Positions 8,415 through 15,991 of a DNA stretch of 64,000 nt are shown in pieces. The stretch spans positions 104,214 to 168,213 of the forward strand of contig SSMU01000020.1 in the NCBI GenBank assembly GCA_004799545.1, read 5' to 3'. The position numbers were made by a program, and so were the translations under genes. Origin of the DNA: Phenylobacterium sp. (GTDB lineage Bacteria > Pseudomonadota > Alphaproteobacteria > Caulobacterales > Caulobacteraceae). The notes beneath the pieces were generated by a model that was given only the letters and a program-made list of their open reading frames with translations, ran no database searches and was not told where the DNA came from. The stretch's first letter is position 1. The number at the start of each line of letters is the position of its first letter.

Positions 8415-8479
8415 CTTTGACGACCATCTTGCGCGCCTCGCTCATCGACGGAGCGGCCTCCCTGTGTCTGACGTCGGTT

Positions 8480-9091
8480 CTATTCGAATTCCGGCATCGC
8501 CGCGTCGAACCCGTCAAGCACCGCTGAGACATCGACCCTTCGTGAGCCGACAGGGCGTGAGTTTGTCAGCAGATTCTTGGATTGCGCGGTGAAGCCTCGC
8601 CGCGTCGTCCAGAACTCGTTCGGGCCAAAGCTGAGGGTCAGGCCGTCACGCGCAGATCGGTGCGCCCGCCCGACGCGCCAGTGCAGAGCGCAGTGGAAAG
8701 CCCCGGTGATCATGATGCGCGTTGCGATATCCGCCGGCGCGTCGTGCTTCGGCACGTAGGCCTGATAGGCCGGGCTGGGATAGACCAGCGCTGCCGAAAT
8801 GCGCCTTCCCGCGAGTAGGTGATGGTCGCTACGGATGCGTCCTAGCACGTAGTCGGAAGCTTGTCTGATGGCAGCCGACCACTTCGCGTAGTCCGCCGTC
8901 TCGTCATAGCATTTCACCTCGAAGGCGAGCGCGTGACCCCACAGCGCCCTGTCGCACGGGATCGCGACGACGTCGGCCCGCACCGTCAGGCCAGTGAGGA
9001 GCGGATGCTCGATCTCGACTTCCTCGAAACACAGGAAGAAATCTCCGAGCGCGCTGATCAAGTCGCGGCGGTGAGCTGCTTCTACGTCCAC
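8480..9091 (-). CDS. PD-(D/E)XK nuclease-like hypothetical protein
   Basis: The 203-residue product has a probable nuclease core. A hydrophobic strand carries RADVVAI (Asp40), followed after a short turn by ALAFEVK (Glu58, Lys60), the spacing of the PD-(D/E)XK active site. A helix, AAIRQASDYVLGRI, follows. I prefer the GTG at 9091, preceded by GGGGAGG with 9-nt spacing. The longer TTG-started frame from 9190 would collide head-on with the divergent gene. It probably forms an operon with the HEPN-like gene downstream. Nuclease activity is an inference from the motif. Confidence 0.55.
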   Translation of the reverse strand: MDVEAAHRRDLISALGDFFLCFEEVEIEHPLLTGLTVRADVVAIPCDRALWGHALAFEVKCYDETADYAKWSAAIRQASDYVLGRIRSDHHLLAGRRISAALVYPSPAYQAYVPKHDAPADIATRIMITGAFHCALHWRVGRAHRSARDGLTLSFGPNEFWTTRRGFTAQSKNLLTNSRPVGSRRVDVSAVLDGFDAAMPEFE

Positions 9092-9189
9092 AATGCTCAG
9101 CCTCCCCAGCGCTCCGACCGCGAGCGCGGGGGGAGCGCCGCCAGTGCGTTTCCTATATCTCCAAGCGTCACCGTAACCGAGCACTCTCA

Positions 9190-9969
9190 ATGAGGGACGA
9201 CGAAATCGACGAAGCGCGCGAGAACCGGGTTCTGACGGACTGGTGCGCCCTGACGAACGACGTGCAGGGCCTGTGCGTGGACCTCTGGGATCGCACGTCT
9301 AGCTGGACAGGGCTCAACACCGACCCGGCGGCCTTCTCGATGATGCTGTTCAAGCGCGCCTACGGCCACATTCGCGCGTTCAGCCTGCTCTACAACGCGA
9401 AGTTCTTTCGCGACGCAGACGGCTGTGCACGCAGCGCCGTCGAGGTCGCCATCTGCCTTGCGAACCTCGCGGCGAGGCGAGAGGCATTCGTGGAGGAGAT
9501 GCGCAGCGACGCGGCGGTTACGACCAAAGGCCAGATACCAATCTGGTCCGGGGGGGATGCTGCTTTCGGTCGCGAGGCCAGCGCCGAGATGGCGAGGGTA
9601 TTCGGCGAGCGCCGCAAGGACGGCGGCAAGCACGAGAAGCTGGACATGAAGGCTGTCGCTGACGGCGCGGGCCTTCCTCAACTCTATCGCTGGTATCGCC
9701 ACTTCTCCGGCACTCGGGTCCATGTGACGGGCCTGTCAATCCTCGCTGATGCGGTCGCGGTCGGCGACGAGGAACACGAGCAACGCATCGACACCTACGC
9801 GCGGCTACGGCGAATTGATGCCCTGGCCACCGCTGGTGGCGCGACCGTCATTTCCTGCGAAGCCCACTCCAAGGTTCACGGGATCGACGACCTTCACGAC
9901 CGGGCTGCCGAGCTCATGCGCCGCATGTCGACACTCGGCCCGACCGACATCTTCGCCGACAAGAGCTAA
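9190..9969 (+). CDS. DUF5677-like hypothetical protein
   Basis: The 259-residue helical product resembles the DUF5677 family. It has an N-terminal DNDVQ-type helix, the FKRAYGHIRAFSLLYNAKFFRDADGCARSAVEVAICL helical pair and a later YRWYRHFSGTRVHVTG segment. Some HEPN-related proteins share this R-x-x-x-E / R-H-F arrangement. The start ATG lies just 98 bp from the divergent GTG of the nuclease-like gene, leaving room for a shared promoter. The next gene starts 3 nt after its stop, so the two are surely co-transcribed. The biochemical role is unknown. Confidence 0.55.
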   Translation: MRDDEIDEARENRVLTDWCALTNDVQGLCVDLWDRTSSWTGLNTDPAAFSMMLFKRAYGHIRAFSLLYNAKFFRDADGCARSAVEVAICLANLAARREAFVEEMRSDAAVTTKGQIPIWSGGDAAFGREASAEMARVFGERRKDGGKHEKLDMKAVADGAGLPQLYRWYRHFSGTRVHVTGLSILADAVAVGDEEHEQRIDTYARLRRIDALATAGGATVISCEAHSKVHGIDDLHDRAAELMRRMSTLGPTDIFADKS

Positions 9970-9972
9970 GGC

Positions 9973-10755
9973 GTGGGGGAAGCGAAACGTCGGCGGGAGA
10001 ACAACGCACAGCGCCTCGCGAGCGCGGCGGGGTGCATTTACTGCGCAGGCCGCGAGCGTGCGAGCACGCTCGATCACATGCCGCCGCGTGCGGTCTTTTC
10101 CGCGAAGCAGCGGCCGAAGGGGCTGGAATTCCCGTGCTGCGAACGGTGCAATGCCGGGACGAAGACGACAGACCAAGTCGTCGCTCTGATGAGCCGCATT
10201 TCACTCGACGCCACGTCGCCCGAGGGCATCGCTGAGGTGCGGAAATATCTCAACGGGGTGGCCAACAACGTGCCGGGCCTGTTGGAGGAAATGGCTGGTC
10301 CGCCAGAATGGCGCAGGGCTGCGACGCGACGCGTGCCTGCCGGTCAGCATCCGCTCTTTTGCGGCGGCCCGCTCGTGAGCGCTCACATGGAGAGGTTCTC
10401 GGCCAAGTTCGGCTTCGCGATGCATTTCGAGCTCACGGGGCAGCCTGTCGGGCCGGGCGGCGGTGTCGCCGCCCGCTGGTATTCGAATGCCGACATCTAC
10501 GAGAGCAAGTTCCCGATGGAGGCTTGGGACGTGCTCGGCGCGCCCGCAACTCTCCGGCAGGGCAAGTTCCATGTGAGCGAGCAATTCGAGTACGCCTGCG
10601 CGATCGGCGAAGACGCATCGATCGGGATGTTCATCGGCACCTTTCGACGATCCTTTGCGGTCCTGGCGTTCACCACCACGGGGCCACGCGCGGTGTTCGA
10701 TGACCCGCCGGTCCCGCTCCGTCTCTGGCGTCCTGGGAGCTTAGCCGACGGTTAA
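9973..10755 (+). CDS. HNH-endonuclease-like zinc protein
   Basis: The 260-residue product begins with the GEAKRRR leader often seen in small zinc or SEC-C/HNH proteins. It then has CIYC (Cys21, Cys24), LDHMPPRAVF (Asp34-His35) and CCERCN (Cys56, Cys59, Asn60), a four-cysteine zinc clamp around an HNH-like core. The remaining 200 residues match nothing I recognise. The start is a GTG 3 nt after the DUF5677-like stop, indicating translational coupling. The 3' end overlaps the convergent membrane gene by 4 bp. DNA or RNA cleavage is predicted from the motif only. Confidence 0.55.
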   Translation: MGEAKRRRENNAQRLASAAGCIYCAGRERASTLDHMPPRAVFSAKQRPKGLEFPCCERCNAGTKTTDQVVALMSRISLDATSPEGIAEVRKYLNGVANNVPGLLEEMAGPPEWRRAATRRVPAGQHPLFCGGPLVSAHMERFSAKFGFAMHFELTGQPVGPGGGVAARWYSNADIYESKFPMEAWDVLGAPATLRQGKFHVSEQFEYACAIGEDASIGMFIGTFRRSFAVLAFTTTGPRAVFDDPPVPLRLWRPGSLADG

Positions 10756-11489
10756 TGGCTGCGGTCCGGCTCAGCTTGTTTGGAGCCGCCAGGCAGTCCG
10801 AAGATGATCCACGGTCCAGGGCCGGGCTCGTTGATGCTTCGGTAGAAAGCGATCTGGTCGCTGACCTTTCGGCAACGCCAAACGAGCACGCGCGTCCGTT
10901 CGTGAAACGCGGCTTTCGCCCCGTCCGTCACCATCACCACCGTCCGCTTCGCGGGTCTCGCGAGTAGGGTACGAGTATTGGAAAAGAGCTCTTCGAGTTC
11001 TTCGCGACAGAAATCGACGTCGGTCGCGAGCCCCGCAGATGGCCAACCCTGCACCGGGATTTCCGACACCTTCTGGAAGTGTTTGAGCTTGTCGCGAAGG
11101 GCCACGGCGATTTCGGCGAATCCGCGCATGTCATCGGCAGCCAAACGGCGATCAGCTTCTTCGGCAACCTGCCCTGCGCTTTCGACCAAGAAAGCGAGCG
11201 AGCCGAGGAAGCGCAGCATGTCATCCCGCTTTCGTCGCTCTTCAAGGTGCACGGATCGATCGCCCTGCCACCACGCGAAGATAATCGCCGCGACTGTACC
11301 GAACGCCTGCGCCCACCCTGCGGCCTCCTGGGACCACAGAGAATGGTGGCGAGCGTCGAAAAGGAGTTCGACGAGAAAGACTGCAAGCGCACCGGCGACG
11401 AAACAGCCGAGGATGCTGAAACCTTTGCGCTCGAACCAGGGGCGCAGCATCCGCCGCCGAACCGCGCGATCCGATTTGGTCCCCGTCAT
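10752..11489 (-). CDS. two-transmembrane hypothetical protein
   Basis: The 245-residue product has two membrane helices near the N-terminus (GFSILGCFVAGALAVFLVEL, then GWAQAFGTVAAIIFAWW) and a long soluble, charged, helical C-terminal region. The ATG at 11489 is preferred over one 45 bp upstream. Similar 2TM-plus-helical-tail proteins occur in mobile and defence islands, but I cannot place it in a named family. It converges on the HNH-like gene with a 4-bp overlap and marks the right edge of the accessory block. Confidence 0.55.
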   Translation of the reverse strand: MTGTKSDRAVRRRMLRPWFERKGFSILGCFVAGALAVFLVELLFDARHHSLWSQEAAGWAQAFGTVAAIIFAWWQGDRSVHLEERRKRDDMLRFLGSLAFLVESAGQVAEEADRRLAADDMRGFAEIAVALRDKLKHFQKVSEIPVQGWPSAGLATDVDFCREELEELFSNTRTLLARPAKRTVVMVTDGAKAAFHERTRVLVWRCRKVSDQIAFYRSINEPGPGPWIIFGLPGGSKQAEPDRSH

Positions 11490-11740
11490 GAATTCGAGAG
11501 TAGCTGTGCATCCGCTGGAAGACCAAGGTTCCATGCGGGGTGCTCGCCCGGCCCAGTCCGTGCCGGGAGCAGACGTCCAGAACGTCCGCGATGAGTCATG
11601 ATCGGTCCAAGCGCCGAATGGCCATTGCGGGGCGACGGCGGGCCTTCGACTTCGATCCGCAGCGCGAGCCTTGGCAGGCCTCGACCTCGAAGCTGAGCCG
11701 CGCGGGCAAGTCGGGATGCGCGGGGTTGCGGCATCCCCAT

Positions 11741-11770
11741 CCGCCTCTCGCGTGGCCAGGCGAGAGGCGG
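11741..11770 (-). terminator. hairpin downstream of the SIMPL gene
   Basis: A perfect 11-bp inverted repeat (CCGCCTCTCGC with an 8-nt loop) lies 34 bp past the stop of the SIMPL gene on the minus strand. There is no clear T-run, so it may be a processing or Rho-assisted site. Confidence 0.4.
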
Positions 11771-11803
11771 GTGGAGGGCGCGGTGAGGATTGCGCTCCGC
11801 CCG

Positions 11804-12538
11804 CTAACGCAGGCGGTAGGTCACGGTGGTGACGACGCGCAGCTTCTTGAAGACCTGCGAGGGCTCGTCGCCGCCGTCGCTTCCGAGGGCGACTTCATCG
11901 CGGCCGAGGATCTCGAAGGAGCCTTGGGTGGCCTGGGAGATGCCGCCGAGCTGCGAGTGGGAGTCGCGCGCGAACTGCTCCGCGCCGCTTCGGGCGCTGG
12001 CGGTCGCCTCGCCGATCATGCCGGGGCGGACCTCGTTGAGCCGGGTGAACAGATAGGCCGGGCCCCGGTAGTCCTGCAGCACCACGCCCTGGCGGACGAG
12101 CTCGTTCAGGTGGCGCGTGGTGACCTGCACCCGGTCGACGTTGCGGGTCCGCACGATCACCGATTGGGAGACCTGGTAGCGGGCGCCCACGCGGCCGGAC
12201 GGCTGGTATTCGCGCGCATACTGGTCGACGACCTGCAGGCGGCCGAGGTCCACTTCGGAGGCGGAGAAGCCCTCCGCCGCCAGGAAACGGCGCACGGTGG
12301 CGAGGTCGCCCTCCACCTGGCCCTGGACTTCGCTCAGGCTGTCGCCGGCGCGGGCGAAGCGGAGCGGAAGCAGGGCGAGGTCGGCCTTCGCCTCCTTCTC
12401 CGAGAGGCCGCGGACGGTGACGGTGCGATCGCCCGTCCGCGCATCCACGAGACCCTTGCCGACGGCCGCTCCACCGAAGGCGACACCCATGGCGACCAGC
12501 GCCCCCGTGATCACGGGGCCTGCCAGCTGCTTTTCCAT
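11804..12538 (-). CDS. SIMPL (DUF541) domain periplasmic protein
   Basis: The 244-residue product has an N-terminal signal anchor (GPVITGALVAMGVAFGGAAVG) and then the SIMPL domain pattern. This includes the opening DRTVTVRGLSEKEAKADLA, a middle VSQSVIVRTRNVDRV and the late ATASARSGAEQFARDS helix. The family is periplasmic; members have been linked to oxidative-stress tolerance, but the role is uncertain. The open frame continues 391 codons upstream without any family similarity, so I start at the ATG at 12538, where the signal sequence begins. Confidence 0.85.
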   Translation of the reverse strand: MEKQLAGPVITGALVAMGVAFGGAAVGKGLVDARTGDRTVTVRGLSEKEAKADLALLPLRFARAGDSLSEVQGQVEGDLATVRRFLAAEGFSASEVDLGRLQVVDQYAREYQPSGRVGARYQVSQSVIVRTRNVDRVQVTTRHLNELVRQGVVLQDYRGPAYLFTRLNEVRPGMIGEATASARSGAEQFARDSHSQLGGISQATQGSFEILGRDEVALGSDGGDEPSQVFKKLRVVTTVTYRLR

Positions 12539-12760
12539 TTTCTTACGAAGTCCGACGGGCCGCGCGGTCGTCGGGATGACGCCGTAACCGGCCCTGAGTT
12601 TCAGCCATTTGGATGTGGTGGAGCGGCGGGGTTGGCGTGAGAGGCGCTGAGGCCGGCGCGTGCATTCTGATTGGGCGTGGCAAAGATGATACGGGGGTGT
12701 GGCCGCGATGCCCGCATGAGTGCGGGGCTCGATAGGCCGGCCGGCTCGGCGTCCGGTCGT

Positions 12761-12820
12761 GACTTCCCCACCCGGCGGGGCTTCGCCCCGGCCACCCTCC
12801 CCATTAAGGGGAGGGAAGGC
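12761..12820. repeat. REP-like repeat, family II, single arm
   Basis: An inner GGCGGGGCTTCGCCCCGGCC hairpin is followed by a CCCTCCCCATTAAGGGGAGGG hairpin. The order matches the arms at 4500, 13203 and 54662. Confidence 0.6.
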
Positions 12821-12924
12821 GCGGGCTTCGGACCACCTGCGCCGGCGCGAGGAACTTGGAACTTGCGGGTGGGTCGGCTCGCTTGGTCCGGTAGGGGCGC
12901 GTGGGCGGCCTGGTGGAGGATGGC

Positions 12925-13080
12925 ATGGCGGACGAGGAGAAGAAGCCGGGTACGGGACCGCATACGGTGAAGGCCGGCGTGCTGGATCGGCTGATGGGCA
13001 ACCGGGGGCCGAACGGGGAGCTGACCTTCGAGGGCAAGCCGGTGATGACCGAGGACCTGCCGGACGAGGATGAGGACTAG
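12925..13080 (+). CDS. small acidic protein of 51 residues
   Basis: This is a short open frame starting at an ATG with GGAGG 5 nt upstream. It encodes an acidic polypeptide that begins MADEEKKPG and ends LPDEDED, with a central VKAGVLDRLMGNRGPNGEL stretch. Composition, ribosome binding site and isolated position between two repeats favour a real gene. I do not recognise the family, and no membrane segment or signal is present. Confidence 0.5.
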   Translation: MADEEKKPGTGPHTVKAGVLDRLMGNRGPNGELTFEGKPVMTEDLPDEDED

Positions 13081-13202
13081 GGATCTCGGCTTCATCAGCC
13101 CAGTGCGTTTGTTCGCATTTTGTTCTTGCGTTTGCGCGCGTTTTCGGGTAGGTTTGGGTATCGGTTGAAGTTGCGGGCGGCGCTCTGAGCCGCTGTTGAG
13201 GA

Positions 13203-13342
13203 AACCCCCTCCGGCGCTTCGCGCCACCTCCCCCTGTGGGGGAGGAGCTTTGGGGGCTAGCTCGGCGGGCGCGGCGCTCCGGACCGCACTTCCCCACCCC
13301 GCTCGCCTTTGGCGAGCTGTCCCTCCCCTTGAGGGGAGGGGA
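13203..13342. repeat. REP-like repeat, family II, full element
   Basis: The left arm has GGCGCTTCGCGCC and CTCCCCCTGTGGGGGAG hairpins. The right arm has CTCGCCTTTGGCGAG and CCCTCCCCTTGAGGGGAGGG hairpins. The element ends 16 bp before the start of the terminase-like gene, so it probably lies in its leader. Confidence 0.65.
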
Positions 13343-13358
13343 GATCAGGATCATCGGC

Positions 13359-14066
13359 ATGGATTTGAGCGACGGGCCGCCCCGGCGGCGGAAGGCTGCG
13401 CGGGCGGCGGTGCGGTTCACGGCGGCGTTGGGCCGGGCGATCTGTGCGCGGGTGGCGTCGGGGGAGAGCCAGATGGCGATCTGCGCGGAGCCGGGGATGC
13501 CCAGCCGCTCGACCCTGTTCCACTGGGTGCGGGACATGCCGAAGTTCGCCGCCGAGTTCGCCCGGGCCCGGGTGGCGGGCGGGGTGAGCCGGACCAACGG
13601 GCGGCTGTCGTCGTTCAGCCAGCCGGTCGCCGACGAGATCTTCGCGCGGCTGTGCGAGGGCGAGCCCTTGACCTCGATCTGCGAGGACCCGGCGATGCCC
13701 TGCTTCTCCACGGTCTACTATTGGCGGCGGCACTTTCCGGAGTTCGCCGAGGCCATGCGCATCGCCCGCGAGATCCAGGCGGAGCGGTTCTGCGACCTGG
13801 GCTGGGCGATCGCCGAGGGGATCACCCCGGAGGCGGCTTATGCCAGCCACGTGAAGCTGACCCAGTTGCGCTGGATGGCCGGGCACCTGGCGCCCAAGCG
13901 GTTCGGGCGGCTGAAGCCGCAGGAGCTGGACGAGGACTGGCAGGGCGGCGGGCTGACGGTGATCGTCAAGCGCTATTCCGACGGGATCGACCCGGACATC
14001 GGCCGCGAGCTGGCGCCCGGCGAGAGCTATGTGCTGAAGCACACGCCAGCGCGGCGGGAGGATTAG
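13359..14066 (+). CDS. terminase small subunit-like protein (orphan)
   Basis: The 235-residue product contains two tandem copies of a helical DNA-binding-like unit. One is around residues 20-65 (ICARVASGESQMAICAEPGM then FHWVRDMPKFAAEFARAR). The other is around 90-140 (IFARLCEGEPLTSICEDPAM then YYWRRHFPEFAEAMRIAR). The pattern matches small-terminase-like proteins that recognise phage DNA. No large terminase, portal or capsid gene is near, so it is either a relic or a domesticated DNA-binding protein. I chose the ATG at 13359 because the longer frame runs through the upstream repeat. Confidence 0.65.
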   Translation: MDLSDGPPRRRKAARAAVRFTAALGRAICARVASGESQMAICAEPGMPSRSTLFHWVRDMPKFAAEFARARVAGGVSRTNGRLSSFSQPVADEIFARLCEGEPLTSICEDPAMPCFSTVYYWRRHFPEFAEAMRIAREIQAERFCDLGWAIAEGITPEAAYASHVKLTQLRWMAGHLAPKRFGRLKPQELDEDWQGGGLTVIVKRYSDGIDPDIGRELAPGESYVLKHTPARRED

Positions 14067-14168
14067 GGCGTCGGGGGCGGGAAGAAGGCGCGGGCGCCCC
14101 CTGGGGTTGATTGACTCGCCGCGGGCTTGGAGGAACATAACCGGAACATCATTCCGGAGACCTTCGCC

Positions 14169-14372
14169 ATGCTGAGCCGCGCGCTCGATCAGATCTTCCT
14201 GGCGGCCGCCGTGCTGCCCGCCCACCTGGGCACGGCCAGGCGCGAGTTCGGCCATGCGCCGGAGACGGTGGCGGCGCTGGAGCGGCTGGAAGCGGCGTTG
14301 ACGGCGGCGCGGGCGGCGTTGGCCGGCGGGCGTGATCGTTGCGGGCGACGTCGGGCCGCGAGCGAGGAATGA
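14169..14372 (+). CDS. small helical hypothetical protein
   Basis: This is a 67-residue Ala/Arg-rich product beginning MLSRALDQIFLAAAVLPAHLG, with a CGGAGA sequence a short distance upstream of the ATG. A TTG-initiated version from 14127 is possible. No family is recognised. It may be a real small gene following the terminase-like gene or a chance high-GC frame. Confidence 0.35.
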   Translation: MLSRALDQIFLAAAVLPAHLGTARREFGHAPETVAALERLEAALTAARAALAGGRDRCGRRRAASEE

Positions 14373-14464
14373 GCCCCCTCCCCCATTCGCGGTCGCGAGC
14401 GGGGGAGGAAGAGACCCTAGCAGAGCGCAACGCGCTCCAATTTTGAGTCTAGATCACGATTCAA

Positions 14465-14488
14465 CGATCAGGCGATTCCGCCTGATCG
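14465..14488. terminator. 10-bp stem hairpin after the His-rich gene
   Basis: CGATCAGGCG, a 4-nt loop, and CGCCTGATCG form a perfect stem 10 bp beyond the stop of the small His-rich gene on the minus strand. A second small palindrome, GAGCGC/GCGCTC, lies near 14425-14440. Confidence 0.5.
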
Positions 14489-14497
14489 CATCGTGCT

Positions 14498-14662
14498 CTA
14501 GCGCCAGTGGCAGACCTTGTGATGGTGGTGCCAGGTGCAGACCTGATGGCGATGATGATGGTTCATCATGTGATGGTCGCGGTGATCGTCGATCGGCTGG
14601 GCCGCGGCGGCGCCGGCGAGGGCGGTGGCGGCCGCGAGCGCGGCCATGAACGTGAACTTCAA
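14498..14662 (-). CDS. small secreted His/Cys-rich protein (54 residues)
   Basis: This short gene begins at a TTG preceded by GGAGA at about 8-nt spacing; an ATG five codons in is the alternative. The first 21 residues form a signal peptide (KFTFMAALAAATALAGAAAA). The mature part, about 33 residues, has thirteen histidines and two cysteines in DHRDHHMMNHHHRH and VCTWHHHHKVCHW. The composition suggests a periplasmic metal-binding peptide, but that is inference. I know of no named family, although similar His-rich tails occur in small Caulobacterales proteins. Confidence 0.6.
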   Translation of the reverse strand: MKFTFMAALAAATALAGAAAAQPIDDHRDHHMMNHHHRHQVCTWHHHHKVCHWR

Positions 14663-14732
14663 GGGAATTCTCCAGGGTCGGGTTTTCGGATAGCTATCCG
14701 GTCTATCCCTAACGCCGGCCTCGGGCTTTCGT

Positions 14733-15032
14733 TCAGCCGCCGCGGGCGAGCCGGCGCTGATTGGCGCGGACCTTGCGGCGGTAGTGGGCGACGGCGCGGG
14801 CCGGGCCCAGGTGCGGGACGCCCTGCAGGGCGGCGGAGACCAGCTGGGCCTGGGCCACGGCGGCGGCCTGTAGCTTCTCGGAGACCATCAGCTGGGCCTC
14901 GGCGGCGCTGGTCCCGCCGGTGGCGAACTGGGCCATGCGCAGCGAGATCACCGCCTGGGATTCGGCGGCCAGCATCAGGCTGTTCATGGAAAGGTCGAAC
15001 CAGCTTCCGTACGGCGTGGCGCGCGGCTTCAT
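14733..15032 (-). CDS. phasin-like helical hypothetical protein
   Basis: The 99-residue product is a single amphipathic helical region (FDLSMNSLMLAAESQAVISLRM, then SEKLQAAAVAQAQLVSAAL) ending in a basic tail, HYRRKVRANQRRLARG. The pattern resembles short phasin-like proteins of alphaproteobacteria, some of which are labelled antifreeze proteins. I start at the ATG at 15032, because the upstream part of the frame is Pro-rich and unlike the family. No polyhydroxyalkanoate genes are nearby. Confidence 0.6.
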   Translation of the reverse strand: MKPRATPYGSWFDLSMNSLMLAAESQAVISLRMAQFATGGTSAAEAQLMVSEKLQAAAVAQAQLVSAALQGVPHLGPARAVAHYRRKVRANQRRLARGG

Positions 15033-15257
15033 GAAGCGGCGCGGGGACGGAGGCGGTTCGAGGTCATGGTGGTCTCCGGCGTTACGCTGAGGCGTGGGTA
15101 ACGGGGAGCTTCGCACACCGTTCCGGAAAGAAAAGTGAAGTCGGCGGAAAGAAAAAGCCGCCGGCCTTTGGCGGACCGGCCTGCATCGCCAGGAAGAAGC
15201 CGGAGCCGGCCCGATATGGCCGGCTCCGGAGGCTGGGTCTTCCAGGGGAGGAAGGGC

Positions 15258-15485
15258 CTATTGCGGGGGCGCCGAGGTGTTGCCCGTGGTGTTGGACGAC
15301 ATCGCGTTGCCGGACGTGGCGTTGGTGTCGGTGGTGGTCGAGGTCGTGGTGTTGGTGGCGGAGGTGTCGGCCGTGGTGTCGGCGGTGGCGTTGGCGGTGT
15401 TGTCGGCGCTCTTCTTGCTGCATCCGGCCAGCGTGGCGCTGGCGAGGACGGCGGCGGCGACAAGGCCCCAGGCTCTGGTCTTCAT
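15258..15485 (-). CDS. small Thr/Asn-rich lipoprotein
   Basis: The 75-residue product has a lipoprotein signal (MKTRAWGLVAAAVLASATLAGC) with the lipobox LAGC, followed by SKK and a low-complexity Thr/Asn/Ser/Ala tail. It is predicted to be anchored in the outer or inner membrane facing the periplasm. No domain is recognisable. The repetitive tail is unusual among its Ala/Arg-rich neighbours. Confidence 0.7.
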   Translation of the reverse strand: MKTRAWGLVAAAVLASATLAGCSKKSADNTANATADTTADTSATNTTTSTTTDTNATSGNAMSSNTTGNTSAPPQ

Positions 15486-15694
15486 GCGAGATCTCCCGTG
15501 CGTCGCCGGTCCGTGACCAGGGGGATCGCGGGCTGCCGGCGGGGGCGCGAAGTTAAACCGGATGATCGGGCGCTGGGAATGGGGAGATGTGTTTCACGCC
15601 GGACATCGAATATTGTGGAAACGGCGAAATCTTGCGCTGATTTGCAGGTTTGACGCATCTGAATTCACAAAGGACGGTTTGGTTCAACTTGGCC

Positions 15695-15793
15695 ATGAAG
15701 CGGACGATCTGCGGGGCCGAGGCGGACGACGGCCGGTGGCGCGGCGCGATCTACGGCGACGCTTGGAACGAGATGGCCGGCTTGGCCGCTTGA
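15695..15793 (+). CDS. possible 32-residue small protein
   Basis: The ATG-started frame encodes MKRTICGAEADDG, then RWRGAIYGDAWNEMAGLAA. It follows a comparatively AT-rich stretch (15590-15690) that could hold a promoter, but there is no well-placed ribosome binding site. Listed because it is separate from any larger gene; it may be spurious. Confidence 0.25.
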   Translation: MKRTICGAEADDGRWRGAIYGDAWNEMAGLAA

Positions 15794-15837
15794 GGGCTCT
15801 CGGCGCATCCGCCGTGGCCTCCCGCCGTCAAAGCCCG

Positions 15838-15927
15838 ATGAACCTGCTGTTCCTGATCTCCCTGCTCTGCGCGCTCGCCGCCCTGGCCATCCCGAAGATC
15901 TTCGGCCTGATGGGTCGCCGCCGCTGA
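15838..15927 (+). CDS. possible 29-residue single-pass membrane peptide
   Basis: The frame MNLLFLISLLCALAALAIP followed by KIFGLMGRRR has the profile of a single hydrophobic helix with a basic cytoplasmic end. The upstream sequence lacks a clear ribosome binding site. Small membrane peptides of this kind are often missed, but the evidence is only composition. Confidence 0.35.
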   Translation: MNLLFLISLLCALAALAIPKIFGLMGRRR

Positions 15928-15991
15928 GGCTTGAACCGGGCCCCTGCCTGCCGCAAGGGTAGGACCGGTTTCAAGTTCGGGGGTCTGTTAC

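Noticed and set aside
12539..13711. 391-codon N-terminal extension of the SIMPL gene
   Set aside because: It translates repeat elements and part of the antisense terminase-like gene. A signal anchor begins exactly at the ATG at 12538.
13359..14066. Prophage region suggested by the terminase-like gene
   Set aside because: No large terminase, portal, capsid, tail, integrase or attachment site is visible within 10 kb on either side.
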